DNA of 64,000 nt from Macrostomum hystrix (lineage: Eukaryota; Platyhelminthes; Macrostomidae): NCBI GenBank assembly GCA_950097015.1, contig CATNEN010000025.1, positions 2,292,001 through 2,356,000 of the forward strand, given 5' to 3'. Of the stretch, positions 45,111 to 55,765 are shown piece by piece (within the stretch, counting starts at the first letter, position 1; each line of letters starts with the position of its first letter). The notes under the pieces are model-generated. The model made no database searches, was not told the origin of the DNA, and worked only from the letters and a program-made list of their open reading frames with translations. The position numbers and the translations under genes were made by a program.

Positions 45111-48064
45111 TCCAAGTAACACCAAAGAAGAGCGACTCTATTAGACGCCGCATGGGTGACAGCTCTGACCCAACTCAAGCTGGTGGACGAGGCGGTATTG
45201 GGCGCCTTCTGTCATTCAGGGTGAGACATCAGAGTTTTTTTCAGAGTCTACCAGAGTTCTGAGTTCACACAGTTAATATAGGCCGAAAATAACCAAAATC
45301 AAACTCAATGTTTGCAGAAACGACTCCGGCAGAGCGGAGGCAGCTGCGTCCCATTGCCAGGTCTGGGCGAGTGCAGTAAACTCGAGGCCTCCACTCTAAC
45401 GGTGAGCATAGACTCATCATTACTGATTGATTTTTAAACTAGCAATGCATTTTATTCCTTCATTAAGTTTGATAGGATATATTCAATTTGGTAGGATAGA
45501 CTAGCAATCCATTAAATTTGGTAGGATAGATTAGCAATCCATTCAATTTGGAAGGATAGATTAGCAATCCATTCAATTTGGTAGGAGAGATTAGCAATCC
45601 ATTCAATTTGGTAGGATAGATTAGCAATCCATTCAATTTGGTAGGATAGATTAGCAATCCATTCAATTTGGAAGGATAGATTAGCAATCCATTCAATTTG
45701 GTAGGAGAGATTAGCAATCCATTCAATTTGGTAGGATAGATTAGCAATCCATTCAATTTGGTAGGATAGATAAGCAATTCATTCAATTTGGTAGGATAGA
45801 TTAGCAATCCATTCAATTTGGTAGGATAGATTAGCAATCCATTCAATTTGGTAGGATAGATTAGCAATCCATTCAATTTGGTAGGATAGATTAGCAATCC
45901 ATTCAATTTGGAAGGATAGATTAGCAATCCATTCAATTTGGTAGGATAGATTAGCAATCCATTCAATTTGGTAGGATAGATTAGCAATCCATTCAATTTG
46001 GTAGGATAGATTAGCAATCCATTCAATTTGGTAGGATAGATTAGCAATCCATTCAATTTGGTAGGATAGATTAGCAATCCATTCAATTTGGTAGGATAGA
46101 TTAGCAATCCATTCAATTTGGTAGGATAGATTAGCAATCCATTCAATTTGGTAGGATAGATTAGCAATCCATTCAATTTGGTAGGATAGATTAGCAATTC
46201 ATTCAATTTGGTAGGATAGACTAGCAATCCATTCAATTTGGTAGGATAGATTAGCAATCCATTCAATTTGGTAGGATAGATTAGCAATCCATTCAATTTG
46301 GTAGGATAGATTAGCAATCCATTCAATTTGGTAGGATAGACTAGCAATCCATTCAATTTGGTAGGATAGACTAGCAATCCATTCAATTTGGTAGGATAGA
46401 TTAGCAATCCATTCAATTTGGTAGGAGAGATTAGCAATCCATTCAATTTGGTAGGAGAGATTAGCAATTCATTCAATTTGGTAGGATAGATTAGCAATCC
46501 ATTCAATTTGGTAGGATAGATTAGCAATCCATTCAATTTGGTAGGATAGATTAGCAATCCATTCAATTTGGTAGGATAGATTAGCAATCCATTCAATTTG
46601 GTAGGATAGATAAGCAATTCATTCAATTTGGTAGGATAGATAAGCAATTCATTCAATTTGGTAGGATAGATTAGCAATCCATTCAATTTGGTAGGAGAGA
46701 TTAGCAATTCATTCAATTTGGTAGGATAGATTAGCAATCCATTCAATTTGGTAGGATAGATTAGCAATCCATTCAATTTGGTAGGATAGATTAGCAATCC
46801 ATTCAATTTGGTAGGATAGATTAGCAATCCATTCAATTTGGTAGGATAGATAAGCAATTCATTCAATTTGGTAGGATAGATAAGCAATTCATTCAATTTG
46901 GTAGGATAGATTAGCAATCCATTCAATTTGGTAGGATAGATTAGCAATCCATTCAATTTGGAAGGATAGATTAGCATTCCATTCAATTTGGTAGGATAGA
47001 TTAGCAATCCATTCAATTTGGTAGGATAGATTAGCAATCCATTCAATTTGGAAGGATAGATTAGCAATCCATACAATTTGGTAGGATAGATTAGCAATCC
47101 ATTCAATTTGGTAGGATAGATTAGCAATCCATTCAATTTGGTAGGATAGATTAGCAATCCATTCAATTTGGTAGGATAGATTAGCAATTCATTCAATTTG
47201 GTAGGATAGATTAGCAATCCATTCAATTTGGTAGGATAGATAAGCAATTCATACAATTTGGTAGGATAGATTAGCAATTCATTCAATTTGGTAGGATAGA
47301 TTAGCAATCCATTCAATTTGGTAGGATAGATTAGCAATTCATTCAATTTGGTAGGATAGATTAGCAATCCATTCAATTTGGTAGGATAGATTAGCAATCC
47401 ATTCAATTTGGTAGGATAGATTAGCAATCCATTCAATTTGGTAGGATAGATAAGCAATCCATTCAATTTGGTAGGATAGATTAGCAATCCATTCAATTTG
47501 GTAGGATAGATAAGCAATTCATACAATTTGGTAGGATAGACTAGCAATCCATTCAATTTGGTAGGATAGATTAGCAATTCATTCAATTTGGTAGGATAGA
47601 TTAGCAATCCATTCAATTTGGTAGGAGAGATTAGCAATTCATTCAATTTGGTAGGATAGATTAGCAATCCATTCAATTTGGTAGGATAGATAAGCAATCC
47701 ATACAATTTGGTTGCATAGACTAGCAATCCATTCTAATCCTTCATTTGATTCAACCCTCGACAGCCGTCGCTGCCGAAGCCGCAGCATCGCCAGCCGCTT
47801 CTCCGCCGTCTGCTCTTACTGGCTGCAAGCCGACGCAACCGGTCATCCAGCAGTCGTCGAATGCGCCAATCCATATCGCTAGTTTCGTCGCCAAAGTTGA
47901 CCTTCTGCGACGTTGGCCAGGCCGCTTGCCTGTCGCCGTCGCCTCCTCAGTCGCCGACTTTTCAGTCCAGCATCGGCGGAGATAACAATGACAGCGTGGA
48001 TGGCGAATCGACTGTGTTTGAAAGCCCAGTCGTACTGACCTACAGCTGTGTGACAGCTCTTTAA
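40314..48064 (+). CDS. ARHGAP19: RhoGAP protein, ARHGAP19-like, complete nine-exon gene
   Basis: Nine exons join in frame to 609 aa: 40314-40400, 40667-40934, 42425-42568, 43193-43396, 43855-44102, 44193-44279, 44813-45220, 45318-45401, 47765-48064; all introns are GT-AG. Residues 60-90 (RLRPEQFCELARVHLAFLLD then LPH) follow the ARHGAP19 leader before its GAP domain. The RhoGAP domain runs from about 140 to 350: arginine finger R175 in YKTEGIFRKTGS, then VHDVASVLKQLLRCPEEPLL, a loop expanded by polyQ (NSQQQQQQQLIRCR), and MSCATLGTVFGPVLL. It stimulates GTP hydrolysis by Rho GTPases, RhoA in the case of ARHGAP19, which acts in cytokinesis. The C-terminal third is low complexity with a second polyQ tract. 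ARHGAP11A is the alternative family (GIFRK-GS is shared), but the leader favours 19. Introns hold satellites and SINEs. Confidence 0.85.
40401..40487 (+). repeat. SINE family A fragment in RhoGAP intron 1
   Basis: GTCGGGAGTTCGATTCCTGA (B box), then CTCCACTAGAACAATTTGTG, matches the family A head-body junction. The A-box half is lost. It begins almost at the intron's donor. Confidence 0.55.
40931..41385. repeat. 20-bp purine-rich tandem array in RhoGAP intron 2
   Basis: Unit AGGGTGAGAGGAAGATGAGT, degenerate at both ends and regular in the middle (41160-41340). The array starts at the splice donor of exon 2 (GTGAGTG at 40935) and seems to have grown from intron-edge sequence, since the unit contains GGTGAG. 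Confidence 0.85.
43570..43775 (-). repeat. SINE family B, inverted copy in RhoGAP intron 4
   Basis: Reverse complement of the family B body at 44447-44645: CTTGAGGGCCAACCTCCAAG, CATTCATTTGGGG, GCAGCCGCGGAGAGAAGGCT. It keeps the B-box region (CTAAGCTCGATTCC) that the plus-strand neighbour lacks. Confidence 0.7.
44372..44455 (+). repeat. SINE family A fragment
   Basis: AAGACACTTAACTCCCTACT, then AGCTGTAAAATGGCGAGTAG and CATCAGTTGGG, parallel the family A middle body at about 48615-48680. Directly followed by a family B copy, so the two are nested or adjacent. Confidence 0.5.
44447..44645 (+). repeat. SINE family B copy in RhoGAP intron 6
   Basis: A box TGGCAGAGCAG, then the body shared with 43570-43775 at high identity. 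The segment with the B box is deleted relative to the inverted copy. With the copy 0.7 kb upstream it forms an inverted pair flanking exons 5 and 6. Confidence 0.7.
45474..47733. repeat. 30-bp satellite array (about 75 copies) in the last RhoGAP intron
   Basis: Unit with core CATTCAATTTGGTAGGATAG followed by ATTAGCAATC. Copies are 90-100% identical with a few recurring variants (GGAAGG, GGAGAG, CTAGC, AATTC). It fills the intron between exons ending 45401 and starting 47765. The period of 30 leaves a 754-codon minus-strand frame open; this is an artefact. Confidence 0.97.
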
Positions 48065-48227
48065 GACGCGGGTTCTGACAATTTTTTTTAGAGTTTCACT
48101 GTTTGTACAGAATTTAGCTTTCTTTCATAGTCAGCCCTTGTTTGCTCGATTCGTCAAGTGTTGCAATGATGAATTTAGAATATTTTTGGCTTCCAATAAT
48201 TTGCACTCAACCATGTTGATCATTGTA

Positions 48228-48233
48228 AATAAA
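48228..48233 (+). terminator. polyadenylation signal of the RhoGAP gene
   Basis: AATAAA 164 bases after the stop codon at 48064, in AT-rich 3' UTR sequence. Confidence 0.5.
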
Positions 48234-48360
48234 AGTTGCATTTTTAGCAGGATAATTAAAAATTATATAAAAATTTAAGCATAACTCCGTTTTGGCCTTA
48301 ATTCCTATAATAATAATCCTATAATATAATCCAATTGAGTCTTCGCAGTAAGAGATCGTC

Positions 48361-48520
48361 TTTAAGGCGGTAAAGGGAGACCAGGAGAAGGAAGAGAGGG
48401 AGATAAAGAGGGAGAGAGTTATAGGAAGAGGGAAAGAGGGATAGGAAGAGGGAAAGAGGGATAGGAAGAGGGAGAGTGGGATAGGAAGAGGGAGAGTGGG
48501 ATAGGAAGAGGGAAAGAGGT
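48361..48520. repeat. purine-rich GGGATAGGAAGAGGGA tandem repeat
   Basis: 16-bp unit GGGATAGGAAGAGGGA with A/G changes, about six clear copies, preceded by irregular GA-rich sequence. Directly adjoins the 5' end of a SINE. Confidence 0.7.
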
Positions 48521-48524
48521 TGTA

Positions 48525-48820
48525 GGAGGTTGTAGCCTAGTGGTTAGAGCGTTGGACTCACGACTTGAAGGTCGGGGGTTCGATTCCCGACTCCACTGGA
48601 ACAATTTGTGTCCTTTAGCTAGAGACTTAACTGTGCATTGCTTCAGTTCACCCAGCTGTTAATTGGGTACCAGCATCAGCTGGGATAATTTTAAGGTGGG
48701 TGTGGCGTCCCCCCAGTCCATGGACTGAACAGCCTTCAGATGCACCGCGCAATATCTGCGGCTGTGCTGCCGGCTGCACATCTGGCCCAATTGGGGCAGG
48801 TGTAATCAATTCTTATTAAT
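48525..48820 (+). repeat. tRNA-derived SINE, family A, best-preserved copy
   Basis: Pol III A box TAGCCTAGTGG (48533-48543) and B box GGTTCGATTCC (48577-48587) are both intact in a tRNA-like head of about 70 bases. The head is followed by the family body (CTCCACTGGAACAATTTGTG, a CAGCTGTTAATTGGGTACCA segment, CCATGGACTGAACAGCC) and an AT-rich tail. At least six other copies or fragments are in this window. I do not see a convincing anticodon stem, so this is not a functional tRNA gene. Confidence 0.8.
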
Positions 48821-48889
48821 TATTTATTAATTTTCCTATAATAAGAAATTTTTTTTTTATCAGAGGGTGATAAATCCTCAATTACTGAA

Positions 48890-48966
48890 TGTGAAATGAA
48901 GCAAAGGACAAAGAACACAAATTGTTACAGTGGAGTCGGGAATCGAAACTCCGACCTTCAAGTCAA
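48890..48966 (-). repeat. SINE family A head fragment
   Basis: On the minus strand: GAAGGTCGGAGTTTCGATTC then CCGACTCCACTG and a TTTGTGTTC segment, i.e. B box and early body in the opposite orientation to the neighbouring copy, separated by about 70 bases. Confidence 0.6.
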
Positions 48967-49624
48967 GTCACAAGTTGACAAAGGTTAAATCCTGAGCAGT
49001 CCTTAAGAATCGTTACCAAAAGTTCTAGTTTCATATTGTTCTCTTTTTTTCTGATTCTCGACATTCTCAAAAGTTGCACGACTTGTTCACCCACCAATGT
49101 CCGCTGAATGTCTGCAGTCATCTGACGTGCTTCGCTGAGTTTTTATGTTGCATTGCGCAACTCTCGCGGCTAGTCAATCGCGTCCAAATTCAAAATTGCC
49201 TGGCATAAAATGGCATTCCAATTTATATTCTTTGGATAAACATACTAGCTTCAATCCTGCTGAATAATACGAAAAAAACTTATTTTCCTCGAGGCAATTT
49301 AACATAAAATAATTGATTTCAAAGGATCACCAAATACCTCAGCAAGGTGTTGAGATTGGGCAGCTAAGCGTGACGGCAGAGCCTCAGTAAACTGAATCAC
49401 CTGAGATTGTGCTGAAAAGATTATAAAAGCTAATTAGGCAAAGAAAAACAACTTGAAAACGGTGCGAAAACAATTGTGAACATATAATTTGCTGTAATTT
49501 TGTTAGTAAAATCTGAAACTTATAAAAAAGGAAGTGTGAAATATGAGAGCAACTCAAATTGATCAAATACCTGAATAAAGTGTGGGAAAACTTACTTAGC
49601 AATAATTAAAACTTAAAAAAACTT
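48967..49624. other. noncoding, no feature seen
   Basis: AT-rich unique sequence; no exon or repeat recognised. Confidence 0.4.
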
Positions 49625-49965
49625 TTTTCATGAGTCATAAAGTAAGAAGTGGCCAGAGTGAGGAGACAGTGAGACAGTGGAAATAGAGACATAGAGTGGA
49701 AGAGAGAGGCAGAGAGGAAGTCCAGGAGAAGGGAGAGAGGAAGAGGGAGAGGGAGAGAGGGAGAGAGTGAGATAAAGTGGGAGAGAGGGAGAGGAAGAGG
49801 GAGAGATTAAGAGGGGAGAGAGGTGGAGAGAGTGATTGGGTGATGGAGAGTGAGATAGAGAGTGCGAGGGGACGATGGAGGGGCAGAGAGGGAGAGAGAA
49901 CGAGACAGAGGTAGTAGATATAAAGAGGTAGAGAGTAAAAGATGGTGAGAATGGGATACCGGGAG
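49625..49965. repeat. purine-rich tract (GAGA-type)
   Basis: About 340 bases of almost pure A and G on the plus strand with GAGAGGGAGAGAGGGAGAG runs. Low complexity; may form triplex DNA or bind GAGA factors, by inference. Confidence 0.75.
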
Positions 49966-50703
49966 CGAGAAGATAGTTTAGGCCCGAGTTGCAACAGTTA
50001 GCTAGTTGTAGCTTATATTTAAATGTCGGGCATTAGCATTAAAATTTAAGGCCTCTGAGCATATAAATGAGAAATTCAATGCAAAATAATACCCGCTATG
50101 AATGAAACAGGAATTGCAGGGCATCAATCACTGTCTCAACACTCCATTGTTACCAGACTTTTGTTCTCAATTATATATCCAAATGAATAAGTGTCAGGAC
50201 TCGCAATGGGCGACAATATTGAACGAAAAATTCCAACTCAGAACAATGGTCTCGGAACAATGGGTAGGTGGCTAGTAGATTTTCAATCGGGCTGTTCATT
50301 TTCTGGTCCCTGATGCTCAGAGCTGAAATGGAATAATTCTCCAAAATGAGATGAGTTTAATTTAGCCTATTTAAAAGTAGAACCATATATTGTATATGGC
50401 CGCTGGCCTGTTTGGCGGGTTGAGTTGCGAAGGCCACCCAGTTTGTTTGTTTGTGAGATTTTGCGCTGTGTGGGTCCTGTATTGCTCAACGCCCCCTAGC
50501 AACTGCTGGACCTTGAGTAGGCTCTCAGGGGATGTTGAAGGTTGCCGGGCAATAAATTGTTAATGGGGACGAGTCGCTTCTGGTGCCAAGTGAACAGCTT
50601 TCAGGGCTCAGGTGTGTCGCAAGAATGCTTTGAATTTAAATTCTGTATTTTCTTTAAAGCTTTGAGTCAGTTTCTGTTTATTTTGCTAACTCTGCCTAAC
50701 TCT
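49966..50703. other. noncoding, no feature seen
   Basis: Unique sequence without recognised exons; the 71-codon frame at 50542-50757 runs into the next array. Confidence 0.4.
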
Positions 50704-51990
50704 CTGAAGTTTCTGGGATTAAGTTTCTGGTGGAATAAGGGAACTTTCTGTGAATAGGGAACTTTCTGGGATTAGCGAAGTTTCTGGGATTAGCGAAGTA
50801 TCTAGGACAAGCGAAGTTTTTGGGATTAGGGAAGTTTCTGGGATTAAGAAGTTTCTCGGATTAAGGAAGTTTCTGGGATTAGGTAAGATTCTAGGGTTAG
50901 GGAAGTTTCTAGGATTAAGGTTTTTTTCTGGAATTAAGTCAATTTTTATGATTAGGTAAGTTTCTGGTGACATTAGGGAACTTTCTGTGAATAGGGAAGT
51001 TTCTGGGATTAAGGAAGTTTCTGGGATTAGGGAAGTTTCTGGGATTAGGGAAGTTTATGGGATTAGGGAAGTTTCTGGGATTAGGCAAGCTTCTGAGATT
51101 TGAGATGTTTCTGGGAATAGAGAAGTTTTTTGGATTAAGGAAGTTTCTCTGATTGAGGAAGATCTTGGCATAAAGTGAGTTTCCGGGATTAGGGAAGTTT
51201 CTTGGATAAAGGAAGTTTCTAGGGCTAGGGAAGTTTCTGGGGCTAGGGAAGTGTCTGGGGTTAGGGAAGATTCTAGGATTAGGGAAGTTTCTGGAATTAA
51301 TGAAGTTTCTGGTATTAGGGAAGTTTCTCGGATTAAGGAAGTTTCTGGGATTAGGGAAGTTTCTGGGATTAGGGAAGTTTCTGGGATTAGGGAAGGTTCT
51401 CGGATTAAGGAAGTTTCTGGGATTAGGGAATTTTCTGGGATTAGGGAAGTTTATGGGATTAAGGAAGTTTCTAGGATTAACGAAGTTTCTGTGGTTAGGG
51501 AAGTTTCTGGGATTAGGGAAGTTTCTGGGATTAAGAAGTTTCTCGGATTAAGGAAGTTTCTGGGATTAAGGAAGTTTCTGGGATTAAGGAAGTTTCTGGG
51601 ATTTGGAAAGTTTTTGGGATTAAGTAATTTTCTGGGATTAAGTAAGTTTCTGGTGGAATTAGGGAACTTTTTGTGATTAGGGAAGTCCCTGGGATTAATG
51701 AAGTCCCTGGGATTAATGAAGTCTCTCGGATTAAGGAAGTTTCTAGGATTAACGAAGTTTCTGTGGTTAGGGAAGTTTCTGGGATTAGGGAAGTTTCTGG
51801 GATTAAGAAGTTTCTGGGATTTGGAAAGTTTTTGGGATTAAGTAATTTTCTGGGATTAAGTAAGTTTCTGGTGGAATTAGGGAACTTTTTGTGATTAGGG
51901 AAGTCCCTGGGATTAATGAAGTCTCTGGGATTTGGGAAGTCTTTGGGGTTAGGGACGGTTCTGGGACTTAAGGAGTTTCTTGGACTCGTA
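50704..51990 (+). repeat. about 18-bp degenerate tandem array, first arm
   Basis: Unit GAAGTTTCTGGGATTAGG with A/G and indel variation, about 70 copies. Its reverse complement (CCTAATCCCAGAAACTTC) is close to units of the array at 52905-54035. An internal segment (about 51448-51665) is duplicated at about 51718-51900, so higher-order duplication has occurred. Confidence 0.9.
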
Positions 51991-52904
51991 GTTTTAGGCT
52001 TCATGTTGCGGATGAAGAAATTCCAGGAAAAACCTGATTTCTGAAAAGCAATTCATTTACTTTAATGATATTTCGGACGCGCAGGTGAATTAGAAAATAA
52101 TTGCAATCACAAACGAATGTAACTTTGAAACCTTTTTGGCTCATTAATTTGCAACTCCCAAATAGCCTCTGTCGCCACCTGTGCATGAGTTTTTCGATTT
52201 TGTTCTAGGATTTATTGGCCCCTAAAATGACCAGAGCCATCGGTCAAATGCTAAAACTTTCAAGTCATTAATAATGAGACGAGAAGCAGTAGTGTCCTGG
52301 TCCTTCTCCCAACTCCTCATACAAAACTGCCCTGGTAAGGTTTTAGTTGCGACGCAGCCAGACCTCCCACACAGGCTAAGTTCTGGTCCACTTGGAGACT
52401 GCGAGTTAGAATTGGCCGTTTGCCAAAACCGGCGCACTGACCAGCTGTGAAAGGGCCGAGGACAGGGAACAGGAGCTCGTCTGGAGCAATTATATTAAAA
52501 ACTTCCGGCATTGCTGTGGCCCCGAAAGATAAGAAGGAAGTCAAGGCGTGGGAAGGACAACACGGAGAGCTAGCTCAAATAGATTGCTCCCAAACTACTA
52601 GTAGTTTTCTTCCCACGCCTTTATTGTCAGCATTGTTATAGAAACTTAAAACTTATTCATACTTAATTTCTCGACAGAGTTTAACCGAATGCCAAAATAC
52701 ACATTGATTCGAACCATTTTTACCCACATAGATAAGATTTCTCACCGCAGATAATGGTGAAACATTCGATAAGAAGGGTGGTAACTGAACATGTTGACAG
52801 CAGAAACATTAATCACTGCTTTAAGAAGCGGAAAAATTCAACAGATTTTAAAAAACCTACGCCAACTAAATATGTTTAATAAGAATTATTCAATTTCCAG
52901 ATCC
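51991..52904. other. spacer between two inverted arrays, with a 13-bp inverted repeat
   Basis: Unique sequence. AAGGCGTGGGAAG at 52543-52555 pairs with CTTCCCACGCCTT at 52609-52621. A 75-codon minus-strand frame (52544-52317, starting MTSFLSFGATAMPEVFNII) has near-coding composition, but I recognise no family and no splice sites. Confidence 0.45.
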
Positions 52905-54035
52905 CGAAACTTCCAGAAAAATCCTGAAAGTTCCAGATCCCCACACTTCCTAATCCTGAAACTTCGCTAAAGATCGCGAAAGTTTCAGATCCGACACTTC
53001 CAGATCCCGACACTTCCTAATCCCGAAATTTTCAGATCCCGACACTCCCAAATCCCGAAACTTCCAGATCCCGACACTTCCTAATCCCGACACTTCCTAA
53101 TCCCGAAATTTTCAGATCCCGACACTTCCAAATCCCGAAACTTCCAGATCCCGAAACTTCCAGATCCCGATGCTTCCTAATCCTGAAACTTCCAGATCCC
53201 GACACTTCCAAATCCCGAAACTTCCAGATCCCGACACTTCCTAATCCCGAAACTTCCCGAACAATCCGGAAAGTTCCAGATCCCGACACTTCCAGATCCC
53301 CACACTTCCTAATCCCTAAACTTCCAGATACTGGAACTTCCTGATCCCGAAAGTTCCCGAAAGATCCAAAAACTTCCAGATCCCGAAAGTTCCCCAAAGA
53401 TCCCTAAACTTCCAGATCCCGAAAGTTCCCCAAAGATCCAAAAACTTCCAGATCCCGAAAGTTCCCGAAAGATCCAAAAACTTCCAGATCCCGAAAGTTC
53501 CCCAAAGATCCCTAAACTTCCAGATCCCAAAACTTGCAGATCCCGAAACTTCCAGATCCCAAAACTTCCAGATCCCAAAACTTGCAGATCCCGAAACTTG
53601 CAGATCCCGAAACTTGCAGATCCCAAAACTTCCAGATCCCAAAACTTCCAGATCCCAAAACTTCCAGATCCCAAAACTTGCAGATCCCGAAACTTCCAGA
53701 TCCCGAAACTTCCAGATCCCAAAACTTCCAGATCCCAAAACTTCCAGATCCCAAAACTTCCAGATCCCAAAACTTCTTAATCCCAAAACTTCCAGATCCC
53801 AAAACTTCCAGATCCCAAAACTTCTTAATCCTAAAACTTCTTAATCCCAAAACTTCCAGATCCCAAAACTTCTTAATCCTAAAACTTCCAGATTCCCACA
53901 CTTCCTAATCCCGAAACTTCCAGATCCCGAAACTTCTAGATCCCGAAACTTCCAGATCGCGAAACTTCTTAATCCTAAAACTTCCAGATTCCCACACTTC
54001 CTAATCCCGAAACTTCCAGATCACGAAAATTCCTA
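52905..54035 (-). repeat. about 16-18-bp degenerate tandem array, second (inverted) arm
   Basis: Units such as CTTCCAGATCCCGAAA, CTTCCTAATCCCGAAA and CTTCCAGATCCCAAAA. Read on the minus strand (GGAAGTTTCGGGATTAGG) they resemble the first array, in opposite orientation. A homogeneous 16-bp zone (53520-53880) is the youngest part. Confidence 0.88.
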
Positions 54036-54644
54036 ATCCTGAATAAGGCCGTTCGGGAACACGATGAGTCTTCATAATTTCGAAACAAATTATAAGCTTC
54101 CTAAGGATTCCAAAGTTAATAATTTCCTAATTGGGCCTTTACCAGACTCAGTCACTATTTTACAATCTCGTTTTCTTTTGCGTAATTGGGAGTTTTAAAT
54201 AGAAACAGATAAAATGCGAAAATGGCTGCTTGTTTGTCTTGGACTCAACGTGCGAATCGGACCCACGCACACGAGGGTGTTAGCTGGTTGAGCAATGTTT
54301 ATGGCCGGTCAGCTCCTTTGAGATCGGCTCTGGCAACTTGGGGCACCATGCCACTTGTGGAACATTGTGAGATTTCACTAATATTTTGCGACCCAGCTTC
54401 ACATCCTGTCTGACTTTTATAATATTGCACTGAGCTAATTCTGAGTCTCTGTTGTTTACGATCGAAGCTTGGTCACGAGTTTGAGTCGACTATATTGCTA
54501 CAAACATTTATTGCACCAAAGGTGACGAGGTTTTATTATCCCACCAAGCGGTGTGAGTACACGAATCAATGAATTTTAGTGAGCCGAGCTCCAATGAACT
54601 TAAAGAATGGGAAAGAGCTCACATTCTGAGCATTCTGAAGCTCA
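54036..54644. other. noncoding, no feature seen
   Basis: Unique sequence. The 63-codon frame at 54222-54413 has no recognised domain. Confidence 0.4.
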
Positions 54645-55246
54645 TTAACAGTAGGACTACCAAGCCATTTTGCTGTCCGTTTTTATACCAAGGGGGGTGG
54701 GAATTCCCCCCCTGAGAACATTTTGGCAGCGCCTGAAAACTAACCGCGCAGGGTGGTGACTGTTTGGTTGACAGACTAGGCGATGGTGTACTGTAGTTAA
54801 GCTGCGCCTAATATTTAGGCTTCAGCAGTGAAATTTTAGAAATTCGCGTCAGGGTGTCCAGAGTGGCCTATTTCCACATTTTTTGCATTTGAAGGTCCCG
54901 CAGTCCGTCTAGATAAAGGTAGGTGACCAACAAAGACGGAGATGATGCAGGCACATTCGGGTGACATGCTGATAAAGTTTAAAGGCCTGGCAAGGCCGCA
55001 CTGAGGCGCAGTGCAAATTCGTGTATAGGGGTGTATGAAATACACTAGCTCTTATGGGAAAAATCGGACCTTCGGCCAGAAACATTGAATATCTCGACGG
55101 TCTGTAGAGCTGGCGACTTGTTTCTTGTTTCAGAAGATGCGCAACAAAAAGTTGGCCCGTGTTCTTGAGTTTCGTGTGCTTGCATTGTTCCATTCGGGTG
55201 CAGCAAAAAAATTGTCAGGGGGGGCCCTTGGTAGTTCTACTGTTAA
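54645..55246. mobile_element. nonautonomous DNA transposon (MITE) flanked by TTAA, piggyBac-like
   Basis: TTAA at 54645-54648 and 55243-55246 flank a 594-bp element with terminal inverted repeats CAGTAGGACTACCAAG (left) and CAGTAGAACTACCAAG (right, reverse complement; 15 of 16). A second, inner inverted repeat is built on CCCCCCCTGA followed by an ATTTT tract, placed about 40 bases deeper on the left than on the right. TTAA target sites are the hallmark of piggyBac elements (Kolobok also uses TTAA). There is no transposase frame. A related copy starts at 63494. Confidence 0.75.
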
Positions 55247-55555
55247 CAGTTAGAAAGACCACGGAGGCAGTTCTAATACCCACGTTCTTTTCTGTATTTT
55301 CCAAAACTATTTAAACAATTGCCATGAAAATGAAGAACAAGGCACAAAATACAATAAAGTAACTTCCAGAATCACAAAACATCGGCATCGTCGAGATATT
55401 CAATAATTCTCATCAGGGTGTCTTGTGGCAAAAACCACCAATATAGGTATACGTTTTCGGCTCACAAATTTTAGCTGTCAATGTCACCGGAGTCTTCGAC
55501 AAGAATCGCTGAGTAGCTCGACGATGCTGACGTCGGACGGCTTTGACAGGTGTAA
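55247..55555. other. noncoding, no feature seen
   Basis: Unique sequence between the MITE and a SINE. Confidence 0.4.
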
Positions 55556-55765
55556 ACACAATTAATTAATTGAATACACCTGCCCCCAATCGGGCCAGAT
55601 GTGCAGCCGACAGCACAGCCGCAGCTATTGCGGGTGAACTGAAGCAATGCAGAGTCAAATGTCTTGCTAAAGGAGACAAATTGTTTCATTGGAGTCGGGA
55701 ATCGAACCCCCGACCTTCAAGTCGTGAGTCCGACGCCCTAACCACTAGGCTACAACCTCTAAGGC
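55556..55765 (-). repeat. tRNA-derived SINE, family A, internally deleted copy
   Basis: On the minus strand: A box TAGCCTAGTGG (55752-55742), B box GGTTCGATTCC (55708-55698) and body start CGACTCCAATGAAACAATTT, then a direct jump to the 3' tail (CAGCCGCAGCTATTGC region, ATCTGGCCCGATTGGGG). The middle of the body is missing relative to 48525-48820. Both pol III boxes are intact. Confidence 0.75.

Noticed and set aside
45463-47727. 754-codon open frame on the minus strand (LLIYPTKLNG repeat)
   Set aside because: It is entirely the 30-bp satellite inside a RhoGAP intron; the period divisible by 3 keeps the frame open. No start context or unique sequence.
48530-48602. Functional tRNA gene
   Set aside because: A and B boxes are perfect but no consistent acceptor or anticodon stem can be drawn, and the same head heads several SINE copies.
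53032-53908. Many overlapping frames of 120-156 codons on both strands
   Set aside because: Degenerate 16-18-bp array; simultaneous open frames on both strands show it is repeat-driven.
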